Source: Humulus lupulus (lineage: Eukaryota; Streptophyta; Magnoliopsida; Rosales; Cannabaceae). From it: 64,000 bases of DNA. The position numbers and the translations under genes were made by a program. The notes beneath the pieces are model-generated. The model worked only from the letters and a program-made list of their open reading frames with translations. It was not told the origin of the DNA and made no database searches. The stretch spans positions 99,155,970 through 99,219,969 of the forward strand of contig NC_084798.1 of the NCBI RefSeq assembly GCF_963169125.1, read 5' to 3'. Below, one piece after another: positions 42,051 to 53,125 of this stretch; positions within the stretch are counted from its first letter, which is position 1; every line of letters starts with the position of its first letter.

Positions 42051-43778
42051 TGTAACGACCCAAAATCACTAATATGGCTTACGGGCCTTGATTAGTGTGC
42101 CGGGAGGGCATAATTGGTTTATGTGTGAATTTATTAAACTAACGTGTGATTATATGATAAACATGCTTGTATGGTTATATGAGTGTAAATGTGATTATAT
42201 GTTATATTTGTGAGAACCACATTATTATGTGGGTAAATCTGCAGTGTGCGACTCGAGGCGATCCTAGGGAGCTAGTTAGCGGGAAAGTCACAACGGGGCT
42301 TAATACTTGACTTGGGGCAAGTCAAGGGGTGTTTCGGGTATTAGATGATTATTTGGGCTATCGGGTTATGGAAATAAATAATTGGAGATATATTTGAGGT
42401 TAGGAAGCTTAGGCGGGAATATTGGGGAATTTTACCATTTTGCCCTCGGGGACGTTTTCGGTACCCCGAGCCCCAGGGTTAACTTAATTACCTAAGGATA
42501 GACTAAGTAAAAACCTCAAAACTTGGTGGAAATAGAGGAACCGACTCTCTTCTCTCTCTCCTTCTTTCTTCTTCTTTTTCAAGGAAAACCACTAGAATCT
42601 AAGAAACTCAATTGGAAATCCTGTGATTTGAGCTGAAGTTCTGAGGGATTAGCTCAGCTCTAGCTAAGGGAACTTCACCAGGACTAAGGTAAGGACTGAA
42701 TTACACTCTTGATTATTAGAATTCTGTGTTTTGGCTGGGTTCTAAGAGTGGTTGTGGTTTTGAAATTTAAGGACTGAATTGAAGCTGGAAAGCTTGGGTA
42801 TAAGCTCAGAAATTGTTAAGGAAGTGGTTCATCAAAGAATGTAAGCTTCAATTCGTAATTTAGAGTTTAAATTCTGAGTTTGCATGACTAGTTTTAGAGT
42901 TCTTGAGCTGCTGGGTTTCAAAAATCAAAATGGGATCTTAATGAGTTTTTAAGCTAGGTTTTTGTTGGATTATGTTGCTATAATCATGTTAAAAGTTTTG
43001 TGATCAATGGGTTTTGGAATTAGGGTGCTTTGGGATGGTTTTGAGCAAGGTTAGGATGTTAGGAATGGTGGATTTTCTGGGCACGAGGGCTGGGCCGCGA
43101 CTCTGTTCTAGAGTGCCACGGCCCTGCGAAGCAAGGAAGAGCCAAGGAGGCTCTGCAGTGGTGAAATGCCTCCTGATTATTGTGTGGTGATTTGTTTGTT
43201 ATTATTAATTGGTGGATTGTTAAGCTGTATAGCTGGGTGATGATTAGCTGATTCTTTGGGTTGAATCTACATGCTTTGTGATTATTGTGGTATGTTAAGT
43301 GTATGAACATGCTTAAAGGGTTATCCAAATGTTATTATTGCTTGTTATATAATATGATATGTTTTCTTGCTGGGCCTTGGCTCATGGGTGCTTCGTGGTG
43401 CAGGTAAAGGCAAGGGCAAGCTTGATCAGCCCTGATTTGGAGAGCTCTGAGAGCAGAATGTACATGATTAGCTGCTCAGCCGCCACGGTTGAGGGGAGAC
43501 TGGGACAGGAAAACCATAAACTTTTGTTTTGCCTTTAGAAAGGCTGGTGGTTGTCTGTACACTGGAAATTTTGTAAACAGACTTTTAAACGCTATTTCTT
43601 TTGGGATCCCATGTGTAAATGTTTAATTATATGGAAAGTATCTTTTGAGACCAAAACCTTTTAACCTTAGCACATTAATGACTTTAGAATTCACGTTTTT
43701 AACTGGTTGGCTTTATTAGCAAGTCTTGCACCTTTACGAATACACAGTGTAGCGGTCTTGGCTATCCAGGGTGTTACA
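42051..43778 (+). repeat. Chr-E 5' LTR with internal deletion
   Basis: 1728 bp, 601 bp shorter than the 3' LTR. The gap corresponds to about 49940-50560 of the 3' copy. The conserved block (43363-43412) is kept. Confidence 0.9.
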
Positions 43779-43781
43779 ACT

Positions 43782-43793
43782 TGGTATCAGAGC
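43782..43793 (+). promoter_or_regulatory. Chr-E primer binding site (initiator tRNA-Met)
   Basis: TGGTATCAGAGC starts three bases after the 5' LTR. Confidence 0.92.
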
Positions 43794-44259
43794 ATCCTAG
43801 GTTTAAGGGTTCCTGAAGACCGGCTAGACATGTATATTCGCTGCTAGAGACAAGCTCGATTCAGGGTTCGGTAATGTGTATATGTGCATATATGCTTGTA
43901 TGTCTGGAATGAATTATGAATGTTGTTTTTTATTGGATTAATAGGAAGCATGAGATACTGATAGGGCCTGGCCCTTGACTGCTGTATGAAAATATTAAGG
44001 CATGCTTATTAGCACCGCTGTGCATGCAAATGAATTTTTGGATGATTAACTGCATATTGTGTATGGGTGAATGCTTTTTTCTTAGTTGTTGTGTGGTAAT
44101 GTTGGGGCATGCTTATTAGCAGCCAATGCATGTGGATAAATGCCTATATTTTGACTGTTTGTGATTGGTTATGTTCCTTTGGTGGATTTTGGAGAAGTTT
44201 TTACCCTATCATCATGGTCTGATAGCTGAGTCATTGATTGCAAATTGACTTGGATAGCT
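43794..44259 (+). other. Chr-E leader
   Basis: Untranslated leader between primer site and gag. GCATGCTTATTAGCA-type motifs at about 44000-44015 and 44107-44121 correspond to the array in the Chr-B leader, on the sense strand of each element. Confidence 0.7.
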
Positions 44260-45357
44260 ATGCGTCCAAGAAAATCTACACGACTAGTCGGCACTAGGTC
44301 TGGGACCGGGGGTGATGACCAGGGCCAGATTCGCCAGTCCCTGAGAACTGGCAGCAACTTATGGCAGATATGCAAGCACAATTATAGAGTTAAGATGAAC
44401 AGATTCACTTGTTGCGACAGGCAGGCTCCATCAGGGAGTGCTGCCCCTATTGTACCACCTGCTGTGGTACCAGTTGTTCAGTTAGAGGAGGTTCGGAACA
44501 GGTGGGAGCCGTTATATGAGCGATTTAGGAAGCAGCAGCCCCCAATCTTTGAGGGAGTACTTGATCCGCTGAAGGCCGAGCAATGGCTGACTATGATTAC
44601 TACTATCCTGGATTTCATGAGGATAGAGGGACATGACAGAGTGGCCTGTGCCACGTATATGTTGAGAGAGGATGCCTGCATCTGGTGGGAAGTGGCCTCA
44701 CAGACCAGGGATGTCACTGCATTGAGTTGGGAAGGATTTAAAGATTTGTTCAGTCAGAAGTACTATAATGTTGCCATCAGGGCAGCAAAGGTTAATGAGT
44801 TCGTAGGATTGGTTCAGGGTAGCATGATAGTTACAGAATATACCCTAAGTTTGACAGACTCGCGAAGTTCGCACCAGACCTTGTGCCTACAGATGCAGCC
44901 AGGCAAGACAGGTTCATTAGAGGGCTTAATACTATGATAGCCCGGGATGTTAGGAATATAACGGTACCTGGAGGAACAACTTATGCCCAGGCCATTGAGA
45001 AGGCTCTTACCGCTGAGGAAGCGAAGAACAAAATTTGGAAGGAAAATGCAGTGAGGCGCGAGGGTCACAGGGTCATGCCTCCTTATTTTGGGTCAGGTAG
45101 GGGCGGAGGCCCCAATGATTTCAAGAGAAAGACACCTGACACTTCGACCGCTGCTGGTCCTGATAGGAGAGGTCGGGGTGGTCAGGGCAGCGGTGAACCA
45201 TTGAGGAGTTATCCAGAGTGCCCAAGGTGTAGAAGACGTCATCAGGACGAGTGTCGGGCCAAGGCTTGTTATGTGTGTGGCACGCTGGGGCACCTCAAGA
45301 AGGATTGCCCAACAGTGAAGAAAGGGGAAGTAGGAAAGGTGGACAGCTTGACTCCAG
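44260..45357 (+). pseudogene. Chr-E gag
   Basis: The likely start is ATG 44260 (MRPRKSTRLVGT). The gag domain is seen in EEVRNRWEPLYERF, LKAEQWLTMITTILDFM and ACIWWEVASQTRD, then LVPTDAARQDRFIRGL in another frame. A one-base loss near 44845 causes that shift, and the region near 44340-44420 is also shifted. The zinc knuckle CYVCGTLGHLKKDC (C-x2-C-x4-H-x4-C) is intact near 45270. Basic Gly/Arg-rich sequence precedes it. Confidence 0.85.
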
Positions 45358-45830
45358 CTCGAGTGTTCACCTTGACGCAGGCAGAGGCTGAGGCTAGTCC
45401 CTCGATAGTGACAGGTCAGCTTTCTAGCGTTGGCTCTCCTATTTCTGTATTGATTGATTCTGGTGCTACACATTCCTTTGTTTCTAGTAAAGTGATTGAT
45501 AGACTGTGTAGACCTAGTGAGTATCGGACTGCGGGGTTTGGGACTTTATTGCCTACTGGGGAACTGGTAGTTTCTAGGAGGTGGATTAGGGCACTGCCAG
45601 TGATGGTTGAAAGTAGGGAGCTTTCTATTGATTTGATTGAGCTAGATATGGAGGACTTCGACATGATCTTAGGGATGGATTGGTTGGTCAGATATGGGGC
45701 TACTATTGACTGCAGGAAGAAGATGGTGACTTTTGAGCCTGAGGGCAAGGATCCTTTTGTCTTTGTGGGTGCGGTATGTGGACCCCGCGTACCCATGATA
45801 TCTGCATTGAGAGCCAGAGACTTGTTATAG
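45358..45830 (+). pseudogene. Chr-E protease
   Basis: VTGQLSS is followed by an intact retropepsin active site (VLIDSGATHSFVS) and the C-terminal loop ILGMDWLVRYGATIDC. It is open in the same frame as the end of gag until TAG 45828-45830, which stops reading before the reverse transcriptase. Confidence 0.85.
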
Positions 45831-46700
45831 GGTGGATGTATAGGTTTTCTAGCGAGTGTAGTGGACACTACCAAGATGTTGCCAGCGGGTCCGTGTGAGA
45901 CAAGGGTGGTTTGTGAGTTTTTAGATGTATTTCCTAAGGAGTTGCCGGGGTTGCCGCCACGCAGGCAGATTCAGTTTGTTATTGAGTTAGCACCGAGGAC
46001 AGAACCAGTATCAAGAGCACCATATAGGATGGCACCAGCAGAGTTGAAGGAACTGAAGATACAGCTGCAAGAACTTCTGGATTTGTGATTCATCAGACCT
46101 AGTTACTCTCCATGGGGTGCTCCAGTTTTGTTTGTTAAGAAGAAGGACAGGGCTTTGAGGATGTGCATAGATTACAGGGAATTGAACAAGTTGACTATTA
46201 AGAATAAGTATCATCTACCAAGGATTGATGACTTGTTCGATCAACTGCAGGGAAAGACGGTGTTCTTAAAGATTGATCTTCAATCTGGTTATCACCAGCT
46301 GAGGATCAAGGATGAGGACATACCGAAGACGGCCTTCCGAACACGGTATGGGCACTACGAGTTCTTGGTCATGCCTTTTGGTTTAACCAACGCCCCAACA
46401 GCTTTCATGGATCTAATGAACAGGGTGTTCAAGGACTTCTTTGATCAGTTCATCATTGTCTTCATCGACGACATCTTGGTGTACTCTAGTTCAGAGGCAG
46501 AGCACGAGCGGCATCTTCGACAGGTTTTATAGAGATTAAGGGAACACCAGTTATATGCTCAGTTTAAGAAATGTGAGTTTTGGTTGCCAGAGGTGACTTT
46601 TCTTGGGCATATAGTTGGTGTAGAAGGGATTAAGGTGGATTCGTCCAAGGTGGAAGTAGTGAGAGATTGGCTGAGGCCAAGGAACGCCTCAGAGGTGCGA
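45831..46700 (+). pseudogene. Chr-E reverse transcriptase
   Basis: The frame is shared with protease and interrupted by TGA 46086-46088 and TAG 46530-46532. Motifs: [71 protein letters not shown] and [11 protein letters not shown]. The catalytic aspartates are present. The two stops make it inactive. Confidence 0.9.
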
Positions 46701-47260
46701 AGTTTTCTTGGGTTGGCAGGCTATTACAGGCGATTTGTAGAGGGATATTCAAAGATTTCTTCACCAATGACAGAGTTGACAAGAAAGAACCAGAAGTTCG
46801 TTTGGTCGGAGAAATGTGAGGACAGTTTCCAAGAGTTGAAGCGACGACTTATTACTGCACCTGTACTGAGTCTTCCTTCGGAAGAAGGAAAGTTTGTAGT
46901 ATACTGTGATGCATCGAGGATGGGTTTGGGCTGTGTGCTGATGCCGAATGAGAAGGTTATAGCTTATGCATCGCGGAAACTGAAGGAGTATGAACAGCAG
47001 TATCCTACCCATGATCTGGAACTGGCGGCAGTGGTATTCGCACTGAAGGTTTGGCGGCATTATCTGTATGGGGAAAAGTGCGAGATATACACTGACCATA
47101 AGAGTTTGAAGTATTTCTTCACCCAGAAGGATTTGAACATGAGGCAAAGGCGTTGGTTAGAGTTGGTTAAGGATTATGATTGTGACATTCTTTATCACCC
47201 AGGGAAAGCCAATATTGTGGCAGATGCATTGAGCCGGAGGGGCTCGGGGCAGTTATTCAG
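46700..47260 (+). pseudogene. Chr-E RNase H
   Basis: Open within the frame 46584-47798. Catalytic signals are [16 protein letters not shown] (Asp), [15 protein letters not shown] (Glu), [11 protein letters not shown] (Asp) and IVADALSR (Asp). This domain alone looks intact, but upstream stops prevent its translation in a normal polyprotein. Confidence 0.85.
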
Positions 47261-47269
47261 TTCTATTCA

Positions 47270-48785
47270 GATCTCGAGAGAATTAGCTGATGAGATGGCC
47301 AGGGCAAAGATAGAGCTGGTGGTGGGCCGGTTGGCCAATATTACCTTGCAGTCGACCCTGCTAGAGCGGATCAAGGAGGGGCAGTTGGTAGCTGCGCAGC
47401 TTCAGGAAGTTAGGCAGAATGTCTTAGCAGGGATAGTTAAGGATTATTCTATTTCTGAGGCTGGTATGCTTCGATATCAGGGGCAGATTTGTGTTTCGGC
47501 AGATGAGGGGATCAGACAAGAGATACTAGATAAGTCTCACACTATGCCATACTCGCTTCATCCAGGTACCACAAAAATGTATCAGGATCTACAGACATTA
47601 TATTGGTGGCCTGGGATGAAGAAGGATGTGGTAGAGTATGTGGCCAGATGTTTGACATGTCAGCAAGTGAAGGCTGAGCATCAGCGTCCAGCAGGGTTTC
47701 TTCAGCCTTTGGGTATCCCTGAGTGGAAGTGGGAAGACATTACGATGGATTTTGTGGGAGGTCTACCCAGGACAGTGGGACTTTGTGACTCGGTGTAGGT
47801 AATAGTGGACAGATACACCAAGTCAGCTCATTTTCTACCAGTGAAATCAACTTACACAATGGAGCAGTATGCAGAGTTGTATGTGAGGGAGATAGTTTAT
47901 CTCCATAGGGTTCCCAAGTCCATTGTATCTAATCGAGACCCTATCTTTACCTCCAAGTTCTGGGGAGCTCTACAGAAAGCTATGGGGACTCAGCTGAAAT
48001 TTAGCACAGCTTTTCATCCTCAGACTGATGGACAGTCTGAGAGGATGATTCAGGTGTTGGAGGATATGCTTAGGGCGTGTGTGATTGATTTCGAGGGGTC
48101 TTGGAGTAAGTATCTCTCGTTGATTGAGTTCTCTTATAACAACAGTTATCAATCCACGATTGGAATGGCTCCTTATGAGTTGCTATATGGAAGGAAGTGT
48201 AGGTCACCCATTCATTGGGACGAGATGGGTGAGAGAAAGTATTTGGGGCCAGACATGGTTCAAAAGACAAGTGAAGCTATTGAGAAGATTCGAACCAGGA
48301 TGCTTGCTTCACAGAGTAGGCAGAAAAGCTACGCTGATACTAGGCGTAGAGACGTGGAATTTTAGGTTGGGGACCACGTGTTTCTTCGTGTTTCACCACT
48401 GCGAGGGGTGAAGAGTTTTGGAGTAAAGGGCAAGTTGAGCCCTCAGTTTGTTGGACCTTTCGAGATTTTAGAAAGGATTGGATAGGTCGCTTACAGGTTG
48501 GCATTGCCACCATCGTTGTCGGGAGTTCATGATGTTTTCTATGTCTCTATGTTGTGAAAGTATGTCTCAGATCTGAAACATATATTGAAGTATGAGGATT
48601 TAGAGTTACATACAAATTTGTCCTACGAGGAGCAACCGGTTCAGATTTTGGACCGGAAGGATAAAGTTCTACGGAACAAGACGATTCTGTTAGTTAAAGT
48701 GTTGTGGTGAAATAGCAAGGTCGAGGAAGCGACCTGGGAGCTAGAGACGGTGATGCGGGATCAGTATCCCGAGCTATTCAGGTAA
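47270..48785 (+). pseudogene. Chr-E integrase and chromodomain
   Basis: The zinc domain is [13 protein letters not shown] ... ARCLTC. The core has D in [10 protein letters not shown], then IVSNRDPIFTSKFW, where the second catalytic Asp is Asn (codon 47931-47933), and E in GQSERMIQ. The C-terminal part reads LSPQFVGPFEIL and the chromodomain IQ/VQILDRKDKVLRNKT ... EATWELETVM, ending LFR at TAA 48783-48785. Stops occur at 47796-47798 and 48363-48365 and at least three more beyond. Most fit C-to-T or G-to-A changes. Confidence 0.9.
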
Positions 48786-48802
48786 ATTTCGAGGACGAAA
48801 TT
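48784..48802. repeat. conserved palindrome before polypurine tract (Chr-E)
   Basis: AAATTTCG, AGGA, CGAAATT. It overlaps the pol stop codon by two bases and precedes the polypurine tract. Confidence 0.85.
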
Positions 48803-48806
48803 CTCA

Positions 48807-48821
48807 GTAGGAGGGGATAGT
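48807..48821 (+). promoter_or_regulatory. Chr-E polypurine tract
   Basis: AGTAGGAGGGGATAG next to the 3' LTR start TGTAACGACC. Confidence 0.85.
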
Positions 48822-51150
48822 TGTAACGACCCAAAATCACTAATATGGCTTAAGGGCCTTGATTAGTGTGTCGGGAGGGCATAATTGGTTTATGTGTGAA
48901 TTTATTAAACTAACGTGTGATTATATGATAAACATGCTTGTATGGTTATATGAGTGTAAATGTGATTATATGTTATATTTGTGAGAACCACATTATTATG
49001 TGGGTAAATCTGCAGTGTGCGACTCGAGGCGATATTAGGGAGCTAGTTAGCGAGAAAGTCACTACGGGGCTTAATACTTGACTTGGGGCAGGTCAAGGGG
49101 TGTTTCGGGTATTAGATGATTATTTGGGCTATCGGGTTATGGAAATAAATAATTGGAGATATATTTGAGGTTAGGAAGCTTAGGCGGGAATATTGGGGAA
49201 TTTTACCATTTTGCCCTCGGGGACGTTTTCGGTACCCCGATCCCCGGGGTTAACTTAATTACCTAAGGATAGACTAAGTAAAAACCTCAGAACTTGGTGG
49301 AAATAGAGGAACTGACTCTCTTCTCTCTCTCTCTTTCTTTCTTCTTCTTTTTCAAGGAAAACCACTAGAATCTAAGAAACTCAGGTGGAAATCCTGTGAT
49401 TTGAGCTGAAGTTCTGAGAGATTAGCTCAGCTCTAGCTAAGGGAACTTCACCAGGACTAAGGTAAGGATTGAATTAAACTCTTGATTATTAGAATTATGT
49501 GTTTTGGCTGGGTTCTAAGAGTGGTTGTAGTTTTGAAATTTAAGGACTGAATTGAAGCTGGAAAGCTTGAGTATTAGCTTAGAAATTGTTAAGGAAGTGG
49601 TTCATCAAAGAAGGTAAGCTTCAATTTGTAATTTAGAGTTTAAATTCTGAGTTTGCATGACTAGTTTTAGAGTTCTTGAGCTGTTGGGTTTCAGAAATCA
49701 AAATGGGATCTTAATGAGTTTTTAAGCTAGGTTTTTGTTGGATTATGTTGCTAGAATCATGTAAAAAGTTTTGTGATTAATGGGTTTTGGAATTAGGGTG
49801 CTTTGGGGTGGTTTTGAGCAAGGTTAGGATGTTAGGAATGGTGGATTTTCTGGGCACGAAGGGCTGGGCCGCGGCTCTGTTCTAGAGTGACGCGGCCATG
49901 CGAAGCAAGGAAGAGCCAAGGAGGCTCTGCAGTGGGGAAGTGTCGCAGCACCACAGGGCAGGGCCGCGGCGCGTGTCTGTCCTGCCTTCAGGGAGGCCTA
50001 GCCTTTGTTTCAGGGGCAGGCCGCGACATGGGTTTCAGGGGCTGCGAACCTTAAGGGTTTTTTTTTTTTATCTTTTGGAGGTTTTAAGCGCGGGAACCTA
50101 ACCTAGGGTGCTCGGGATCGATTCCACCACCGTGTTTGGTGGAATTTGATGTCCCGGAAGCTAGAACTCCATCCAGAAATATTAACGTGATTATTAATGG
50201 TACTCCCTATCTTGGTTGTGACTAGGTATTAAGCTAGGGCTCGGGAAGCGGATCGTGCTCGAGAGGCGTCGCTCGTAATCAGTAAACTTGGAAATTAAAG
50301 GTAAGAAAACTACACCCGGTTGTGGATTTATAATGGGACTAAGGGTTCCCTATTTTGTATGCTTTGTAAAGGATGGTATTATGCCATGTAAACAGTAAAC
50401 CAACGGCCTAAGAGTGCCAAAGTTTACTCTAGCGCATAAAGCGCGACTCGGCCATTGGTAGCTGAGGACAGCTTATTATGCACTGAGCTTAGTTTAAGCG
50501 GGCCGGAGTCAGTGGGGTAAACAGAGGGTGTGACCTAAGGTGTCGACCCTGCTTATTATGTGATTTGTTTGTTATTATTAATTGGTGGATTGTTAAGCTG
50601 TATAGCTGGGTGATGATTAGCTGATTCTTTGGGTTGAATCTACATGCTTTGTGATTATTGTGGTATGTTAAGTGTATGAACATGCTTAAAGGGTTATCCA
50701 AATGTTATTATTGCTTGTTATATAATATGATATGTTTTCTTGCTGGGCCTTGGCTCATGGGTGCTTCGTGGTGCAGGTAAAGGCAAGGGCAAGCTTGATC
50801 AGCCCTGATTTGGAGAGCTCTGAGAGCAGAATGTACATGATCAGCTGCTCAGCCACCACGGTTGAGGGGAGACTGGGACAGGAAAACCATAAACTTCTGT
50901 TTGCCTTTAGAAAGGCTGGTGGTTGTCTATACACTGGAAATTTTATAAACAGACTTTTAAACGCTATTTCTTTTGGGATCCCATGTGTAAATATTTAATT
51001 ATATGGAAAGTATCTTTTGAGACCAAAACCTTTTAACCTTAGCACACTAATGACTTTAGAATTCACGTTTTTAACTGGTTGGCTTTATTAGCGAGTCCTG
51101 CACCTTTACGAATACACAGTGTAGCGGTCTTGGCTATCCAGGTCGTTACA
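48822..51150 (+). repeat. Chr-E 3' LTR
   Basis: The 2329-bp full-length LTR of this element, with the conserved block at 50735-50785. It ends GTCGTTACA at the CCACT duplication. Confidence 0.95.
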
Positions 51151-51155
51151 CCACT
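51151..51155. repeat. Chr-E target-site duplication, right
   Basis: CCACT, matching 42046-42050. Confidence 0.95.
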
Positions 51156-51830
51156 GGTAGCTGAGGATGGCTTAATATTCACTGAGCTCAGTTTAAGCGG
51201 GCCGGAGTTAGTGGGATAAACAGGGGGTGCGACCTAAGGGCGTCGACCCTGGTTAATATATGAATTGGTTATTGATGATATTTGATGAACTTGGTATGCT
51301 GAATGCCTGATTATGTAACTATTATGGATTGTTGAGTATATGGCTAAGCTTTATGAGTTGTCTAATTGTTGATTTGTAAATTGATTGTTTAATGACTGTA
51401 CCCTATTATCTGGTTTCTTGTTGGGCCTTGGCTCACGGGTGCTACGTGGTGTAGGTAAAGGCAAGGGAAAAGTGGGCCAATCCTGAGTTGGAGAGCTTTG
51501 GGGATGAATGTACATAGTCAGCTGATCCGCTGTCACAGCCGAGGAGTGGTACAGGACGGGAAAAGCCTAAATGTCTGTTTTGCCCTTAGAGTGGATAGTA
51601 ACTGTACTTTTATCCTGAAATTTTGTAAACTGTCTTTTAAACGTTATTACTATTGGGATCCCATGTTCAAAATGTTTGATTATATGAAATGTAACTTTTG
51701 TGACCGAAATCTTTTAACCATAGTTCAGTTATAGTTTCAGTAACACATTTCTAACGAAATGACTTGATTAGAAAGTCTTGCACCTTTATAAACACATAGT
51801 GTAACGGTCTTGGCTATCCAGGGCATTACA

Positions 51831-51835
51831 GATTG
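51831..51835. repeat. solo LTR target-site duplication, right
   Basis: GATTG, matching 40295-40299. Confidence 0.95.
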
Positions 51836-53069
51836 GCATAAACTGGTTGAATCTACTCGACACTAAAGACCTTGCAGAATTCCTTCCGGAACTACTCCCA
51901 GGAAGTGATGGATCCAGGTTTAAATTTTCAATACCATTTCTGAGTTGAGTCAGAGAGAGTGGTAGGGAATACCCTACACCTATAATCATGCTCCACACCG
52001 AGTAACTCCATCTGATCCTCGAACTTCCCAATATGTCGTACTAGGTCCTCTTTCCTAGTGTATGTTGGGAGTTTTGGGGTCTTATATTTTGGTGGTGGTT
52101 GGGCAGCTTGGATATTAGCACTGAAGGGACTCCCACTTCTATGTGCCAGCTCGATATTGGAAGGTTTCTTTGTCAGACCCTAGACAGCCATGACGAGTGC
52201 ATCTATTTGAGCCTGCACTGCTGGTAGGATCGCTGCTCCATGTAGGGTAGACATCCCTAGTACCCCCTCCTGAGCGCTGGTCCTCCTATTAATGACCTCC
52301 CTCAGATCCTGAGGTTGTGCATCTTTCCCGAGCCTATAAAACACAATATTGGTGTTGTTCATCGGTTCTTTTCCCTTGCGAGACTGAGGGTGTGGGGTAG
52401 TAGGTCCTTGCCTCTGTCGGTGCGACCCTGCCCCCGAGCATCTCCTCCTACATGACTTTGAGATTTTGAACGGCCATTTCAATTTCTGTCATGCCTCTCA
52501 GATGTTTGACCTTCATCTCTTGCGTTGTTTCGTCGGTCCCCCTGGGAGGTGGCCTTTGGGTTGGTAATACTCCTACTCCAAGATGAAGTGTTATTCTTCT
52601 TAGTCATGGAGCAGGCAGTCTTGGATTGTGCCTCTTCATCCTGTCTCTGGGAAAGTGGTTCTGAGAGTGTCCTTGGGGTCCTACTCCTCCCCTGTGACTC
52701 TCTGTTACTATTGTCTCACATTCCTGCTGCTTTGGCCTGAGCCTCCCTCACCGCCTGAGCCTCCAAGGCCACAGCAGCCTCTTGGTGTCTTCGGTCAGCT
52801 TCCTGCTCCCTCTGGATCATTCTCTGGACCTGCTCATCTATCTCCCGTCATTTTTGTTCCATAGTTGCCCTCTGAAGGGCAATTTCTGCAGCAAAGGCCT
52901 CCTGCCTCTCTAGAAATTGCACCATCTCCTCCTAGTGAGCGTCCTGTGTATCTTCCACATCAGGTTGATCTCAAACCTCCACCTGAGGTTCGTTCACGGG
53001 ATCGATGGGATCCTGAGTGTCGGAATCCCTGGGAGTCGTCTTCTTGGTCTGACTGGACTTTGGAGGCAT
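51831..53069 (-). pseudogene. Tat-B gag, N-terminal part
   Basis: The start is ATG 53069-53067 (MPPKSSQTKKT), about 55 bp inside the LTR. The N-terminus carries an acidic then coiled-coil stretch (MVQFLERQEAFAAEIALQR) and a basic Ser/Arg-rich region. The gag domain begins near 52060 (FEDQMELLGVEHDYRCRVFP, SDSTQKWYLKFKPGSITSWE) and continues at 40299 after the solo LTR. More than six in-frame stops are visible, so it is an old pseudogene. Confidence 0.8.
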
Positions 53070-53110
53070 CGTATAAATGATGAAAGTGTTTTCTTGATTT
53101 TGTACTATAA

Positions 53111-53122
53111 ATGAAAGCACCA
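53111..53122 (-). promoter_or_regulatory. Tat-B primer binding site
   Basis: On minus TGGTGCTTTCAT, three bases from the LTR end, as in Tat-A (TGGTGCTCTCGT). tRNA identity not assigned. Confidence 0.65.
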
Positions 53123-53125
53123 AAA

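Larger units (their letters stand above)
42051..51150 (+). mobile_element. Chr-E: full-length Tekay/Del-like chromovirus, plus strand
   Basis: The element is 9.1 kb with CCACT on both sides. The 5' LTR is 42051-43778 and the 3' LTR 48822-51150. It has an initiator-Met primer site, gag, protease, reverse transcriptase, RNase H, integrase, chromodomain, palindrome and polypurine tract in the usual order. It is the youngest insertion on the right side, four levels deep. By eye about 3% of positions differ between LTRs over the first 500 bp. Stop codons and an altered integrase residue show it is inactive. Confidence 0.95.
40300..51830 (+). mobile_element. chromoviral solo LTR (Z) with Chr-E nested inside
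   Basis: TGTAACGACC at 40300 and GGCATTACA at 51830 are LTR ends, bordered by perfect GATTG duplications. Without Chr-E it is about 2.43 kb, one LTR with no internal region, the product of LTR-LTR recombination. Segments are 40300-42050 and 51156-51830. It shares the conserved LTR block (51413-51463) and GCGCT palindromes with the fragment at 17332-19829. Confidence 0.9.
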
